Below, piece after piece: positions 1 through 14,000 of a DNA stretch of 62,000 nucleotides (position 1 is the first letter of the stretch; every line of letters starts with the position of its first letter). Under the pieces are notes generated by a model, which was not told where the DNA came from, made no database searches, and worked only from the letters and a program-made list of their open reading frames with translations. The DNA is from Acanthaster planci (Eukaryota > Echinodermata > Asteroidea > Valvatida > Acanthasteridae). Location of the stretch: NCBI RefSeq assembly GCF_001949145.1, contig NW_019091506.1, positions 351,548 to 413,547 of the forward strand, in the 5' to 3' direction. A program made the position numbers and the translations under genes.

Positions 1-3000
1 TCATTAACCAAGTTATACCGCACAGAATTTGGCTCTGCAAAGACTGAGTGATTACAACGCTACAATAGTGCATCATGTAGCAAAATGCGCGTGGGGCTAG
101 GCACAAATCTCCCTGACAGCTTCTCCTCAATTAATTGGTAAATTAAATACGCGCGCATCAATATGAGAGAGTTCCCGGACTACACGTACGTCCGGACACG
201 TCTGAGGGTGCACCTTTGCAAAAAAGCCTAAAATGTGTACGCCGAGTTCCTTAATAAAAGTTATACACTCAAAATATTCTATAGTAGAGTCCTGAGAGTC
301 ATGAAATCGAGGAATTGGAGAAATATGGCACTGAACCTCGAGCCCGGACTTTGGGCTTGCAATTACGAGCAACTTGGGTGCAGTCGGGTCCGTAAGTGGC
401 ACTATATGGCCGTTTTTCAGAGGGATGGTTTTTCCAAATGGCCACTTTTCTGGGCAGATACATTTTCTTCATTTTTAGAGGTGGTCTGCTTCTGGTGAAA
501 ATGTCTCAAAACATCACCGGTCAACCCCACAAAAATTGAAAGGAAAATGAAAAGGGGACATGTCGATCATCGTTTTTCTGTGCAGCCTGGACACCTGTGA
601 GAGTTGTGAGTAGTTTCTAAATATTTGTGAAGAGTGGGGATTTATCATTGCTGTCTGTGGGAATTTATTTGTAGTGGTGCAGCCCTGAACTCTCGCAGGT
701 TGCACTACACCATAATACGTGCCCATAGAAAGCACACACACACACAAAAACAAAACAGAGCGAAAAAGCGCCGCCTGTTGACACTCGAAGGAGGTTTGTC
801 TCCTTCCCCCCCCCGGAAATTCAAGATTATGGCCAGAAGATCACTTTTCCTTTGAATTTGATGGGTTTTAGCCACAGTTTTGTTTTAATTCGCCTTTCCC
901 CGAAGATACTTCCAAAGTAGTAAAACTATTCGCCCGGCTCTGATTGTCGCCGCCCGCCTCTGTCCAAATATTCCCTCAATTTAGGGCTTTTGCGAAAGAA
1001 ATAACCCAAACTGGAAACTGTCAGTCCAAAATTCGGGATTTATAGAAATGTTTCTGTGATCCCTCACCCTACTGTCCCAAAGCCTATCCCTAACCCTATC
1101 TTAAATAAGCTCTGAAGGCGAAACAAAAAAAATAAAAACAGGGGCTTGTGTTTGTTTCATTCATAAACACACAGTATTCAGGCGGGGCATTTTGCTGGGA
1201 TTAGACCAAACAAAACAAGAAGAGGGAGAAAAGGAACAAGTAATGAAATGATTGATTGAGTTTAGCATGAACACCTAAAAGTGCTCAGATACTTTTATGA
1301 TGATAAAATGAACTGTATATATTTATTGTCATGGCCTTAAAGAATGCTCAATTAATCTGGTGAATTCCATGAACCGTAGGGTTTTGTTGGCGAGCTTATC
1401 AACTAAAAATTGTGTACTTGATAGGTATGAGAAAATATGAAAAGAAATATTAAGAAAACCACACTACCAAGTGGAAATTCAGGTCTCGTGATCTCTGTTA
1501 CTTCACTTTCAATTTCGCAACTCTATGCAACTTCCAAGTAAAAAAAAACATTAAAAAATGCGATTGCGTTTCCTCTTATTTTTAACAGCCCCAAGAGTAA
1601 TGGAATTGCAAATGTGCGGAATCATTCATTATCACCGATAAACTCTCAATTTTTGTATTAGGCATATCCCGCGAAACGTTTCAAATTACATTTAACGATA
1701 TCAATATTGAATCTTTATAGAAAACTATTTTACAAATACTCAGAAGTATCTCAGAAAGGTGAGTCATTTGCATTGTTGAGAGCCCCTCGTATGACAAGTT
1801 TTTAAAGGTTGACATAACACCGGTTTAAGGGGTCTATAGCTAGAAGGATGCTTGAAAAAACCTGTGCTGAATTGTTAAAAAAACTCGATACGTTTTCATT
1901 TTTTGAGTTTCGGATTGAAAAAGAGCATTGTTTTCACAATTTCCGTTTGGAATACCAGTTGATTGCAAAGTTACCATTTCATTGGAAACACTAATTTGGA
2001 AAAAATGAAGTTAATTTCAATAGAGTTTGGTTTCTTCAATATCTGCCTTGCATCGCGAGATTCTGCTGTGTCTTTAATTAGTAGGTTGGTTACCTTTGTA
2101 TGTTGCTTGGTTTTCAAATTTTAAAAAATGATATTTTTCTTGAACCTCTGCCCGCATTGTGTTGCGCGATTTGTTATATTTGGTGGGTAAGTCATTCTTA
2201 CAGCTGTGGGGCTAAATTAAAAAGGAACTGGTCAAATCAGAGGCATGTATAAAAGTTGCCCTGAACAGCTGCCAGATGACACATCTTTGCCCACAGAGCA
2301 CAGCCATGTATCGTACGAGTTGAGGTTTTTGTAGAGGGATGAAAAACAGAGAACAAAGAGAAAACGTTCTGGGAACCGAACAGTATTTATGAACTCGTAA
2401 ATGACTGTTTCAATTTCAGGAGGAATTTATTTATAAAGAACAAGAAACAGGAACAACCTGGTCTATTCAAGTCAACTTTTTTAAAACAACCTTGTAAAAA
2501 CTACTTTATATGTCAAAAAAATTATTTTTCTTTGCTCTTTCAAAAGGTATTTTGTGCTTTCATTGCGCACTTTCACGTGTAAAAGCTTTTTTTTGGTGAG
2601 CAAAGCTGTGATGTCATTCAGAAAGAAAACTTCAACGTTGCATCCTGCTGGAACTTCGGATGGTTTCCTTTCTTAAATTTCCTTTTCGTTGGCGATTCAT
2701 TGTTGTGTTCCTCACGGCAACAATCCAACTAGCAAAATTTCCTCAAGAAAGTTCCTACTAAGTATATTTTTGGTTAACAATTAACAATTTTAATTTCAAA
2801 GAAAAACGAAACGCAAATTGACCATGGCCCTACTTAGATGACACCACAACAGCACCTAGTGTAACTCAAAAATTGAAATGGTGTTTCTTTCCTCGCCTTC
2901 CACCTAAGCAGCCTCAGTTCGATTCGATTATTCGTATTTGGAATACAAATGAACACGAATGGTGAAAGTTGGATTCTTTGTGATCACATGGCCAATTACC

Positions 3001-3236
3001 GGTAGTAAACCCCAAACTGTCTGTACTATCTGTACTATCACTTGCTGTATTATTAGACATTCTTTACAATAATAAATCGTAGATATTGTCATTGCTAGTG
3101 CATGTACTGGATATACTAATATTTTACAGACTACTAAATATTCCAAAATCGAGATGGCCTTTTAATCTTTGAATATACTACCTGAAATCACGTTTATCAA
3201 ATTGCCAATCGGCGAAATCTTTCAGTCAGTGTTGCT
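1..3236. other. 3' flank, no gene seen
   Basis: AT-rich sequence beyond the receptor's presumed 3' end. Only short open frames without family resemblance, a short (CA)n run near 735-750 and homopolymer runs. Confidence 0.5.
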
Positions 3237-3242
3237 TTTATT
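3237..3242 (-). terminator. Candidate polyadenylation signal
   Basis: AATAAA on the minus strand, about 655 nt after the stop codon. An ATTAAA variant lies nearer, at 3313-3318. No canonical AATAAA was seen closer to the stop; choosing between them needs transcript data. Confidence 0.35.
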
Positions 3243-3896
3243 TACAAACCAAGGTCGAAACGCTAAGCGCTTAAACACATCTTTCATAGATAAAGAAGTA
3301 GGGAACATTTGTTTTAATGGGTTTTTACCCTACTTATACAGCAATTTATGTCAGCATTTCTACTAAAAAATATGGTGAAACAGGAAACAGTATGTTATAA
3401 CAATAACACAATGAATCCACTTTTCAAAACGAGACTACATTACCCTAACGCAGACCTACCGATATTACTCAAATATGTTGAGCTTTACTACTACAAATAC
3501 AAGTATTGTAAATCTTTGTGCACTGAATGAGTTATATTGTGCTTTCTGGCATCTTTGACAGCTAATATTTACGGCGACGAGCAGCACCCATGAAATTCAA
3601 TTGACTACTTTTTATCTAAAAGTGCCGAAGCTTCTACCAATACGCACCTAGGGCATACTTTCAATGGCTCAACTGTCTGCGTATATAGTTTCAGTCTGTG
3701 AATGTATTTACCTGGCTCACAAAGTGGTAAAACACCCAAATAACTTAATCTGTTTATAGCCTGTAACTTCAACTATAAATTGGCAGCTGCCATTTTAACT
3801 TGGAACCAAGTTAAAAGTCCCGTTATTGACTATACATCCATGTTTACGAATAATCTGAATGCTCCTTAAAAATTACACATGTAAATTCTACTACGA

Positions 3897-5043
3897 CTAT
3901 TTGCCCAGTATCATGGAATGAACTGTTTCCAAGGATTTGGTCTTCATTTCAGTTGAGAAACGAGCCCCTTGATTGTTGCGCCGACTAGCCAAGGTGGTGT
4001 AGAACGTGTACATGTATGGATTGAGGGACGAGTTGATGGGTAGGATGAAGACGACAGTCCATGCGTACATATCCAGACTGATATCCACCACTCCGGTCTG
4101 GGACAGGATTCCCATGATGATCACCGGCATCCAGCAAGCAAAGTCCGTGCCTACTATCAGCGCCATCTTGACAGCTGTTTTGATCTCCTGGTCGCGGTGA
4201 GTCATCCGCCTGACTCTGGAGGCAGTGCGCTTGACCTTAACGAAGATCGCGATATAGCAGTACAGGACCACCAGGAAACACAGAAGGTTGACACCAAGAA
4301 AGAGGATGATGGAATAGATCCAGGCTGGTTCCTTCCCTCTACCCACAGGGACCTTAATTGGGTCGAGATCTGCTCGCATGTCGATTTTGTTCTCTGCTAA
4401 GTCGTAGCTTGTTGGCTTGGTGAGCAAAGGCAGACCAATGCATACATCAGATAGGCCGTACACTCTGGAGTCAGAGCTAACAAGGACAGTGGGGACGACA
4501 CTGAGACTCAAAGCTAAAAGCCACAGACTGGCGACAGTGATTGCAGCCGATTTTTCCCCAAGTCGGGTCCGACTGAAAGGAAATACGATTGAGTAGAAGC
4601 TGTCGAGGCTAATGAGGGTAACGAAGAACACTGAAGCCTCACTTGAAAGGACCGAGATCACCCCCGCTATCTTGCAGATCGGGCTCGATCTCCACTCGCG
4701 GGCCTCGCGTGAGTACTTATTGCCAAAGTAAACGTCGGCTCCAGCTATCATTAACATATACACGCCCATCATAAAGTCTGAAACCGCAAGATTGAGCACA
4801 AAAAAGGAGTGTGTCCTTTTCCCGCCTTTTTCCTTGCCCTGGCAACACCTCCGAATGATGACCGCTGCGTTGCCGACAAGGGCACTCAGACCAAGAATCC
4901 ACATAGAGACACGTAGGAAGTTGTTACGCATCAGGCTTCCGCAGAGATTCAGGGGAGGCTGCCGTTCAGTGGTGAAGCAGTTTGATACGTCAAGGCCAAT
5001 CGATGACTTGAACTCACAACACAGACGATGATCGTCCACATAG
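3897..5043 (-). CDS. Exon 25: Cys-Cys hinge and seven-transmembrane domain
   Basis: Acceptor TTCTATTAG|C at 5044; stop TAG at 3897-3899; 1147 nt. Class A GPCR domain of LGR/GRL101/relaxin-receptor type. The hinge has DDHRLCC; TM1 carries GN; TM2 has LNLAVSDFMMGVY; TM3 cysteine (residue 1470) pairs with the ECL2 cysteine (1548); TM6 has TDFACWMP; TM7 has NSSLNPYMY, an intact NPxxY. The TM3 end reads LISLDSFYSIVFPF, so the D-R-F/Y arginine is Ser (codon AGC at 4599-4601). ICL3 is basic (VKVKRTASRVRRMTHRD). The C-tail is short, about 35 residues. The whole 7TM unit in one exon is usual for LGRs. Confidence 0.96.
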
Positions 5044-8000
5044 CTAATAGAAAGATGGAGAGAAGTAATTTTACAGTTGACTCAACATTAGTTCCATGCA
5101 GATCCGAAATAATTTTATAACAGAGCCCCTTTTCCTCTTGGTCAGGAGGAGTCGAGATTATAACTACTACAGTTTCATCCAAGGTTTGCTTGTATTAATG
5201 TCCCTGGAATTTTCCGATTAAAATTTACTATATAGCTTATCCATTTTCATTAACATTTTTTGAATTAAAATACTTTGAACAATATGACTAACCTGAATAT
5301 TCACACTGTATTCCTTCATATAATATCATCATAAATATACACTTAATTTTTGTGCGTGTGAGTTAGAAAGGTTTGTCGTGCCATGAAGGATAGATTTTCA
5401 CAACATTATGATTTTTTTCGAAGTTCGTTTGTATAAGATTTTTTTCCAACCTCCTTTTTACGAGATACTTGTTTCACAGTTCGTTTCTACTGGATATACA
5501 GTTAACAACATTCTTAGACCCCTTACAAACTTTAGGTCTTTTTGCGTTTTTCTAAGGATTGAAAGGTGGGCATATAATATATGGGTCATCATTGAATACT
5601 TAAGCTGTTAGGTATAAAATTGGTTTTACCTCATTTGAATAACAAAGAGAATGCTATTCTAACACGTTCAGAATGTTCGTAGTCTTTACTATGAGGGTTA
5701 ATATCACGGTTGTCAATTGCAAAGCCCTTGTTCTCGACATAGTCAATTGTAAAGCCCTTGTTCTCGATGACAGCATCCAGGCAGTTTGTGAGGCTGTTCA
5801 CGAGGGTTTGGTACAGTTCGACGGGAATCTTGGCCCATTCTTCCTTGGCGAAGTCCTCTAGCTCTTTCAGATTGGATGGCCCGCGGCATGCACCTTGGAC
5901 AGGTTTTCGATGGGATTAAGGTCTCGGCATTGGCTTGGCTGTTGTAGCACCTCCACGTTGTTCATAATGGAACAAGTTTTTGATTGCCTTTTTCGCACGT
6001 TTAGGATAATTGTCCTGTTGGTACCTGTACATGTATGTCCAGTTGGGGCCGAGAATGGGTATTTTCTGCAGGCTGCTTGGCATTGTCTTTCAGAATCGGG
6101 ATGTACTACTCCGTTATAATTCCTACAACATTTACGAGATTGCCAGACCCAATTACAGAGAAACAACTCCAAAACATGATGCTCCCACCTCCAAACCTCA
6201 CGGTCGCCACAGTGATCGTCACATTTCTTGCGCCAAACGAAGGAAACCACCTTGTGGCCAAACAGCTTTGTTTTCATCTCGTCTGACCGTAATTATAACT
6301 GATGAAAAGAAACTTTGATCCTTGTCTCAGTGCCCGCTGGCGAATGCGAATCGAGCTTTCCGATGCCTGTGAGAAAAGAGAGGGGTCTTTCTTGGACGAC
6401 GCCCATGTAGCTCTTCTTTGAGCAGTGCGCAGTGGATTTTCTGTGTGGAAACCTCGGTGCCCATCTTACCCAAAGTGTCCTGAAGTGCCTTGATTGTTGT
6501 TCTGGGGTTGGAAAGGACACTTTCCTAACCAGACTAAGATACACCTTCGGCTTCTGTCCACGCTTGTCGATGTTCTTCACCGTACTTCTTTTACTTTTGG
6601 CGATGCATTGTGAAGTGGAAATTGGTACTGTGAAGAGCTTGGAAATGGCTTTGTTGCCTTTCCCGTCTTTGTGGGCATTCACAATGCTCATGCGGAGATC
6701 TTTGCTGAGTTCAGTAGTTTTTGCCAAGTTCACAACAGCTGACGAAAACTCCACGACTGTACTAAAATTAATACTTCAGAATTAGAGTACTGACAATGGT
6801 ATTCCACAAATTAATTGCAAAAAATGATATTCTTAGTGTCAGATTCGTAGAGGATGTATGCATTGTTGCACATATTCAAAACGTTCAGAATCTTACGAAT
6901 GTCAGGAGAACCAAAGTGTGGCCAAATACCATGACATGCAGACGGGTGTGAATAATTTCGAGCATTTCAGAATGTAGCATTCTCTTTCCTATGCGACTGA
7001 GGTTAAACAAAGCCATTAGTCATTGATGATAACAATAATATATGTGTTATAGTAACTAATGACAAAATATATAATGACATATACCATTGTAATGATAATA
7101 TTAATAATAATATGTGCCCACCTTTCGTTCTTTACAGAAAACACACACACACAATTTACGAATAATTTTGTTAAATGTATATTCTCCATTTCGTTTTTAC
7201 GAGGTATTTGTTCTTAGGAGGTCTACACTAATATACACTGTTTCCACTTATCTTAACGACTTACATTTTGGAAATTCTTTTTAAAATGATTTCGCTTTCA
7301 TAACCCGGACGAAATGTCCCAAACCATAATTGATCAAAAATTATCTTTTGAAAAAACACTTTTAATAAATTTTCATAAATATATGAGTTAACTTGAGTAT
7401 ATTAAAAAAAAACACATCTTTTTGATAGAATTTGAACAAATTCACCTCATAAAAACAAACCTCGAAAGTAAAGGGCCGATACCCAACTTTTCTGGCAATG
7501 ACACTTCGCGCCTTTATCTAATTATAAAAAAACTTGACTCTTGGTTTAAATTAGCCCAAACAATAGAAAATTTACAAAGATTCTGTATTTCGAATTAGGT
7601 CAGGTTAACTTACAGTTTTTCCAAGCGCACTAAGTCTGTCAGTGCGCCATCTTTGACATCAACAGCGGACTGGCTGGATAAACTACGTCTTATCAAAACC
7701 CTAGATAGTATGAGACGTGATAGAGTAACTCCATGGGATCACATTTGAAATCTTAAGATCTTTATTTCAGGCGCGTTATTCTATACAGAATTGAACAACA
7801 CAACGTCTTGCTACAAACTGTACAAGGTTTTTGTGGTCAAGAACTGTATTTTATTTCATCAAGAAGAAAAGATTCTTTTCTTGATATTCAGAGGGACAAG
7901 TTTTGCTGTGTCATTTTATCGAACAATGGAACAGACGATAAAAGCTTAGATTTGTTGGTTGATGAGTAGACGTTAATAACATATGAAGATTGAATTTATT

Positions 8001-11000
8001 AAAAATTCTAGTTTCATTGCTTATGTCAAAATGTTGCACGGAAAAATGTTTATAACAAATGTCCAGATTACTGTAATCTGAAATATATTTAAATTTAAAA
8101 CATATTTTCAATTTTACTTACAACAATTGAAGCATTTTCAGTCCATCAAAAGCCTTCTCTTCGATAGTTTGAAGGGAAATATCCATGGCAATCCTGATAA
8201 GGAGGTAATGGTAAGTTGCAAATTTGAAGGTTGTTACTAAAACTAAAACCTAAGCGTTGTTGCGTACCAATAAAATTTCAGATACGTTGATATCGTTTAC
8301 ACACACGTCAGAAATTTAGTCGTTAAGCATGATAATGCCTTGCCACGACATCAATTGTGCTCTATAGTTAGTCTGACATGAAGAACAATTGTGTGATTTT
8401 ACGAGCATGTTTCAGAACTATGGCTTAGATAATGTTTCGATAAGTGGAACTGCTCTGAAAGAGTCCACAAGGAACCAATTTATTTTTGTAATTTGAGCAA
8501 GTGTAACAGGTAAAAGGGAATCTGAATGATATCAAGATATGTATATTGAAGAGCAAAATTGGCTGGAATTATTTCGGCCTTTTTCGCCAAATGGCTGTCA
8601 GATACCCTATTTGGTACAAGGACCCAACTATTGCAATGTGTTTAAGGCTAAAAGGAATCTGAATGGCATACAGATAACATGTAAAAATGACAGGAAAAGT
8701 GGCGACAATTTTCAAAATGGCCGACAAAAGGCCACATTTGGCAGAGTGGACCTATTATTGGGTGTAATCTTTTAAGCTTCTAAATACATTAACTTAGGGC
8801 TCAAAAATGTGAACTTAGAGGAGTGTGTTTCTTATTTGAAGTATGGGGGTATTTTTGCAACAAAGATGCATAACCCCAAGATTGGGCGAAATATACGTGT
8901 TACATGATATAACACGTAAATATATGTTTTAAAAAATGGAGGCAAGTGATCTGTCTGACCTTGTTATTATTAGACAAGCCGGGCCTGGCAGCGTTAAGCT
9001 GAGACCACCTTTTGACCTGTTGAGACATGTGAGAGTGGTCTGGCGGGGAAAAAAGCAAAATGACCAAACCCGCATCCTGTGGTGCCTTTTGCCATCCGTT
9101 GGTTTGTGTTGTCTTCAGAAAAAAAGCGTGAAAACGTCATGGGTCCAAGATGCAAAGTGCCTCCTCACCCCAATACGAGCCACGCCCCAAAAAAGAACCT
9201 TTTCCCCCCAAAAAATGCAATTACAGCCGGCATGATAGGGTTTCCATCGGATTTATTCAGAAGGAATTGGGAAAATATAATTTATGAGTCCCACTTTACT
9301 GCAAATGCGTGACCAAAGCATGTCCTGGGTGCTGCATATTCTTTTTGTGAGAAAGGTCTCACTACGATAGTTAGGTCCATGTGCCAATTATGGCATTTGG
9401 CCGCCATATTTTCAGCAAATTTTGCAATAAATTATATTTGAACTAAGCAAAAATGAACTTGACTCTTCAACATATATATCTGGCTGTCATTCAGGCTCTC
9501 TTGAGTCAAATATGGTATTTAGCTCGTACGTACGACATATAAGTCGTACGTACGAGTTACCTTAATGAGAAAAGAAAAGAATACTTTCACCGGAAATAGA
9601 AAGCACGACAAAGAAACACTGGACCACGTGAGCCAATGGGCTCGAACGCTGCATAAGCGCGCTGTGGACGTGTATCAATGCTCTCTTATAAATTTAGTAC
9701 CGTTTCTACATTCGCCTGCAATAGCGCATAGAAGCTTGGGACGGTTTGCAGTGTGAACAGCCCCAGAGAGCAAACCACTGTGTTTGCATAAATTCCATTT
9801 GCTGAAAGGAATCCTGTTAATGAGTTTTTTGTAAATAGACCAATGCGGTCAAGCATTACCAGCGTCCGAGCCTCTCACTAATTACAAGGTGATGGTGAGC
9901 TAAACTGATTCTTTTCAATTTAATAAAAAGGGCGGAAAAGATATTAAATGACTTACAAGACCTCCAGGCTATGCAGTTCCAAAAAGGAGTTAGCATCAAT
10001 GCTCGTTATACTGTTGTTCGAAATATCTCTAAGGTTGGAGGACAAATGAGCACGTAAAGACACTGATAGTACACGTTTGTATATGACAGGCTCTTTTGAT
10101 AAAAAAAAGAAAACAAATAAGACTCCTGAAAGCTCTGATGTACATCAACTGCCTTAGGGGAGGCGTTTTCAAATATTTGGTTCAATCATCATCTCAAGTT
10201 TGAGAGAGGATCGACCATGTAAAGGCTGTACTATGTGCACTTTCGCATATGATAGGCCAATTGACCGAAGTCAAATTAGAATTAAGAACCAAATGCGCAA
10301 GATTCTGAAAAAAACTCTGAAGCACAGCATCTGCCTGAAGGAGTTGTTTCTATCTGTGCATGGCTCAATAATTGATTCAAATGAGCCAAATGTTCATTAC
10401 ACCAACAGCATAGAGGTTTCGGAAAAATCGGTATTAATTTAAGAAATAGTTAGCATTTCTTCGGAACTTCTTCCCTTAGTCAAGGAATGTACCTGTGTTG
10501 TTTATGTTTTGTTTGCGCTTTTAAGACAGAATCTGGCAACAAGTCTTCAAAAGGCAGCTCACTCAACCAGCCAACTGGATTCTTCAATGATTTTTAACGG
10601 ATAGCGCTAAAGTCACCTTCCCCATTTTGAATAAGAAAATTCGAAATGCCACTGATCTCAATAAATTGGTTAGTTGACACAATTAATACTTTTTCCGTTC
10701 TTTTTCTCTGAAACAAGCTCATAAATACATCTTTCACAAATTTTGACACCAATGATAACTGTGCATTTCATCTTCCTTTCAATATAGGCCTAGTTAATAC
10801 ATACACAGATTGTCCAAATTGCCAAATTGTACCAGTGGAGGATTTTAAATCATAAACAGCACATGCACTACAAAGTGAATCGAGAACTCAGAGCTTACTT
10901 ACAAGGAAGTCAAGCTCGTCAGGCCAAGAAATGTCCCAGGCTTGATATAATATATATTATTCTTGTTTAGCCGCCTGCGAAGCAACAAAAGCAGTTTGTT

Positions 11001-14000
11001 ATAGCTGCTAGCAGCATGGAGCCTTAATATTACAAAACGCTGGACGCGTTGGGGTAAGCGCACGGTCTAAATGACACGAACGCCAAAAACACCAACAGCT
11101 TACTAGCAGTACATGCGCACTATGTTGTTTGTGTTTTTGGCGTTCGTGTCATTTGGACCGGTTCCCATCCAGTACGAAGTCCCCAGACGTCTTACAGACG
11201 TCCTCCAAAGGTAGGGACTGGTAGTAAGCGATGCTTCCGGAGAAATCAGCCAATTTCATTTTTCCACATACCGCCACGTTATGTCAGCATCAAAGTTGTC
11301 AAAACAACATGTACCACTCCACCACCTACTTGTAATTAAAATCCTGTGACTAAAGGTTATTGTATTTGTTGCAAAACACATTTGTTACGTTTGTGTTCAT
11401 CATAGGTAAGGGTAACAAAATTTGGCATGCAATTTACAAATGCTTTGGTGGATCAGTAGTAATCCAGGAGCAGCTTGTAGAGAAGTACCATGATAAATCA
11501 GAATTGCATTTGCAATAATACTGCTGGTAGACATGGAAAAGTTCTAAGTTTGTGTAAGATTGTGAGACAGTTTGGAAAAGAGATGCGCGTACTGCATCAT
11601 TGAAAAAAAAATCATTCAAACAGCTCAATCTCAATAACCCAGTCTGGCAGTACATGCACATGAATGCATATGCGCCAAGGAAAGAATGTTTCATTTGCTC
11701 TGTACTAAGTCTATGAACAATAAGAAAACGATTTTTTATATCTTTTCTCAGCCCTAAATTAAAGTCTATTGGGCATTCCTGCGACGGAAATATGAAATGT
11801 AATGAAAATTGTGGCGAACCAGGGTGGCTGTGCAGACTTGTGTTTAGTCTGGGTCATTAATAATTCATGCACGTGTAAATCATGCATTAACCTGCATGCG
11901 GCAACCAATCAGAAGTGCGCATTACCCTAGGTCTGGGCGCTGGCTGCGTGGGTTGCCAGGACTTCTCAAGATGGCAGCTTGCTAACAAGAGCTCTGCGGA
12001 GTTGTGGTTGGGGATCTACCGCAAGTGTACCTGGTGCGATGGGTTAGTGTGGTGCTTGTACTCATTGCGGGAGCTACCAATTATATCAGATCTCATTGAA
12101 TATTGGGGGATTGTTAGACAGTCTCGTTTATTTAAGAAGTGTTCGGTTATAGGGCTAGGGAACCCGTGTGAACCAGTTAATTGGGGAATTAGCGAAGAAG
12201 GGTTGCGTGCCGTTGTTCCATGCTTGTTGGCATAACGACAGTTGGTTAAGTCCTGGTCTGGGAGCTTGCTTTCCTCGTTGAGGTTTACTGGGTGCAGGTT
12301 TTCGTTGGAGTTTGGAGAGGACTATTATAATCGCCTTTTTAAACAACTTACCGGTGTTATTTCATCATAATGTGAAGTGGGTGAGGGTTTTTTAAGTCAC
12401 CTTTAACCTTGTTGGAGTTTGGGAACTGCTTCGTAAGGCAGTAGAGATTATTGTTGTAGTAGTCTACCCTGTTGTACTGTATAATTACGGAGATCGTCTT
12501 TGCTTGTGTGGTCAAGACTTATCAGCAACATGACCCGAGACCCAACCACTAACAAAACGTAGAAGGTAACAATCCCTGAACAAATACATGTATATTCAGA
12601 ATGCTGCTCTGAACAGACTCAAAATACACCACGTACATTTACTATCACAAACCAGCTAATGACATATGGTGCTTATCAAACCACTTTGGTCAGAATTGGA
12701 CCACTCTATGTTCATTGTTACACTTCTAAGAAGTTGCTACCGAACATCTATTCCGATGATCTATTCATATTTTGTGATAATTTCGAAGGCAAAACTGAGC
12801 TCAAATTTGCATTGCTACTTGTCAAACCGAAGATATGTTGATCAACCGTTCCAAGACTTTATAATACCACTTTTGTTTTAACTACTACTTACAGTAACTT
12901 CAAATATGTAAATTCTTTGAAGACTCCCATAGCTAACAAACTGCCATTTCCTTCGGAAATCTTTCTGTTAAGGAAAAAAGGCGTCTCAATCGAATAAAAA
13001 GCGAGTACAATAAAATGTGATATCTCCTTTCCAAATGCACTACGCATGATTTATCTTGAAGTTCAAAGATATAGGCGAGGGATTTGAGCAAACAACCTAT
13101 AACAGCCTACATGTAATCAGAAAATGCTGTGCAAGCATCATATTCAAACAAAATTCAGAGTGTGTTATTGCTATCAACCAGAAAGCATATTAATTACGTA
13201 TATACTGGGGATACCCAAAATGGATAAAGGACAAAATTATTGGGAGTGAGACACTGCTATGCCTCTTCCCTTCATCTGATACATTAGACGCCTCACTCCG
13301 CCCATTGCTTCCCTTGGCCCTATGAAAGCCACAGTGTTAGACAACGGGCATTTTCCTTGTGAATCAAAACTTGGCGACGACAAACCAGTCAATAAGTATT
13401 TGTCCCAATGAACAGGTATGCCTTTTCTGGTACAACATGTGAATGACACGATATTCCTACGGCACTTGTATGCTCGCGTCATCGCACCTGTACGCACCAC
13501 AAACTTTGAACAGAATGTGTATGCACAGACCGGTGACATCTCAACGGATCTTACAACTCCAATGGTTCCATCTTTTTAAATAATGCTTGGGATATTGATA
13601 ACTGAGAGCACAATTCCCAATGGAGGCAACTTACAGTTCTTTTGTTCTTTTGACCACGTTCGCCAAGGTGGACTCATTCCAACCATGCTTGCACTCGACT
13701 TCAATACTACCTTCGTCTATGTCACACTTGCAACCACCTGGGCAGCGCAGACCTACAACGAGAAATAAAACCCACTGACTTTTAAATGTTTGCTTTTGCC
13801 AAATATATTTGTCTTCAATTCCGTTCGTTTCAATTCAATTCAATTGCTGCAACATATAAAATGAAGGGAAAATTATTGGGAATACGTTGTATGCATTATG
13901 AAAACCCACCACATTGATGGTCTGCCTCGTCGTCTTCCATTGGACAATCAGGCTTACCATCACAGACCAGTGGCCAATGGACACACTTGGAAGAGTTCTG

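Noticed and set aside
7190-7300. Minus-strand AAAAT|GTAAGT near 7258 as an extra exon
   Set aside because: No acceptor at 72 nt and no LRR or hinge similarity; exon 24 already joins the 7TM exon with family-typical sequence.
8936-9312. Overlapping plus-strand frames of 99 and 77 codons
   Set aside because: Low-complexity, no family resemblance, lying in an intron of the receptor.
12330-12450. Minus-strand donor-like ACCG|GTAAGT near 12345 as an extra LRR exon
   Set aside because: Upstream sequence in the required frame contains stops and no leucine-rich pattern.
13237-13539. 100-codon minus-strand open frame between the LRRNT and LRR1 exons
   Set aside because: No LRR or other domain pattern, no clear splice sites, and inclusion would break the phase-2 chain that already joins perfectly.
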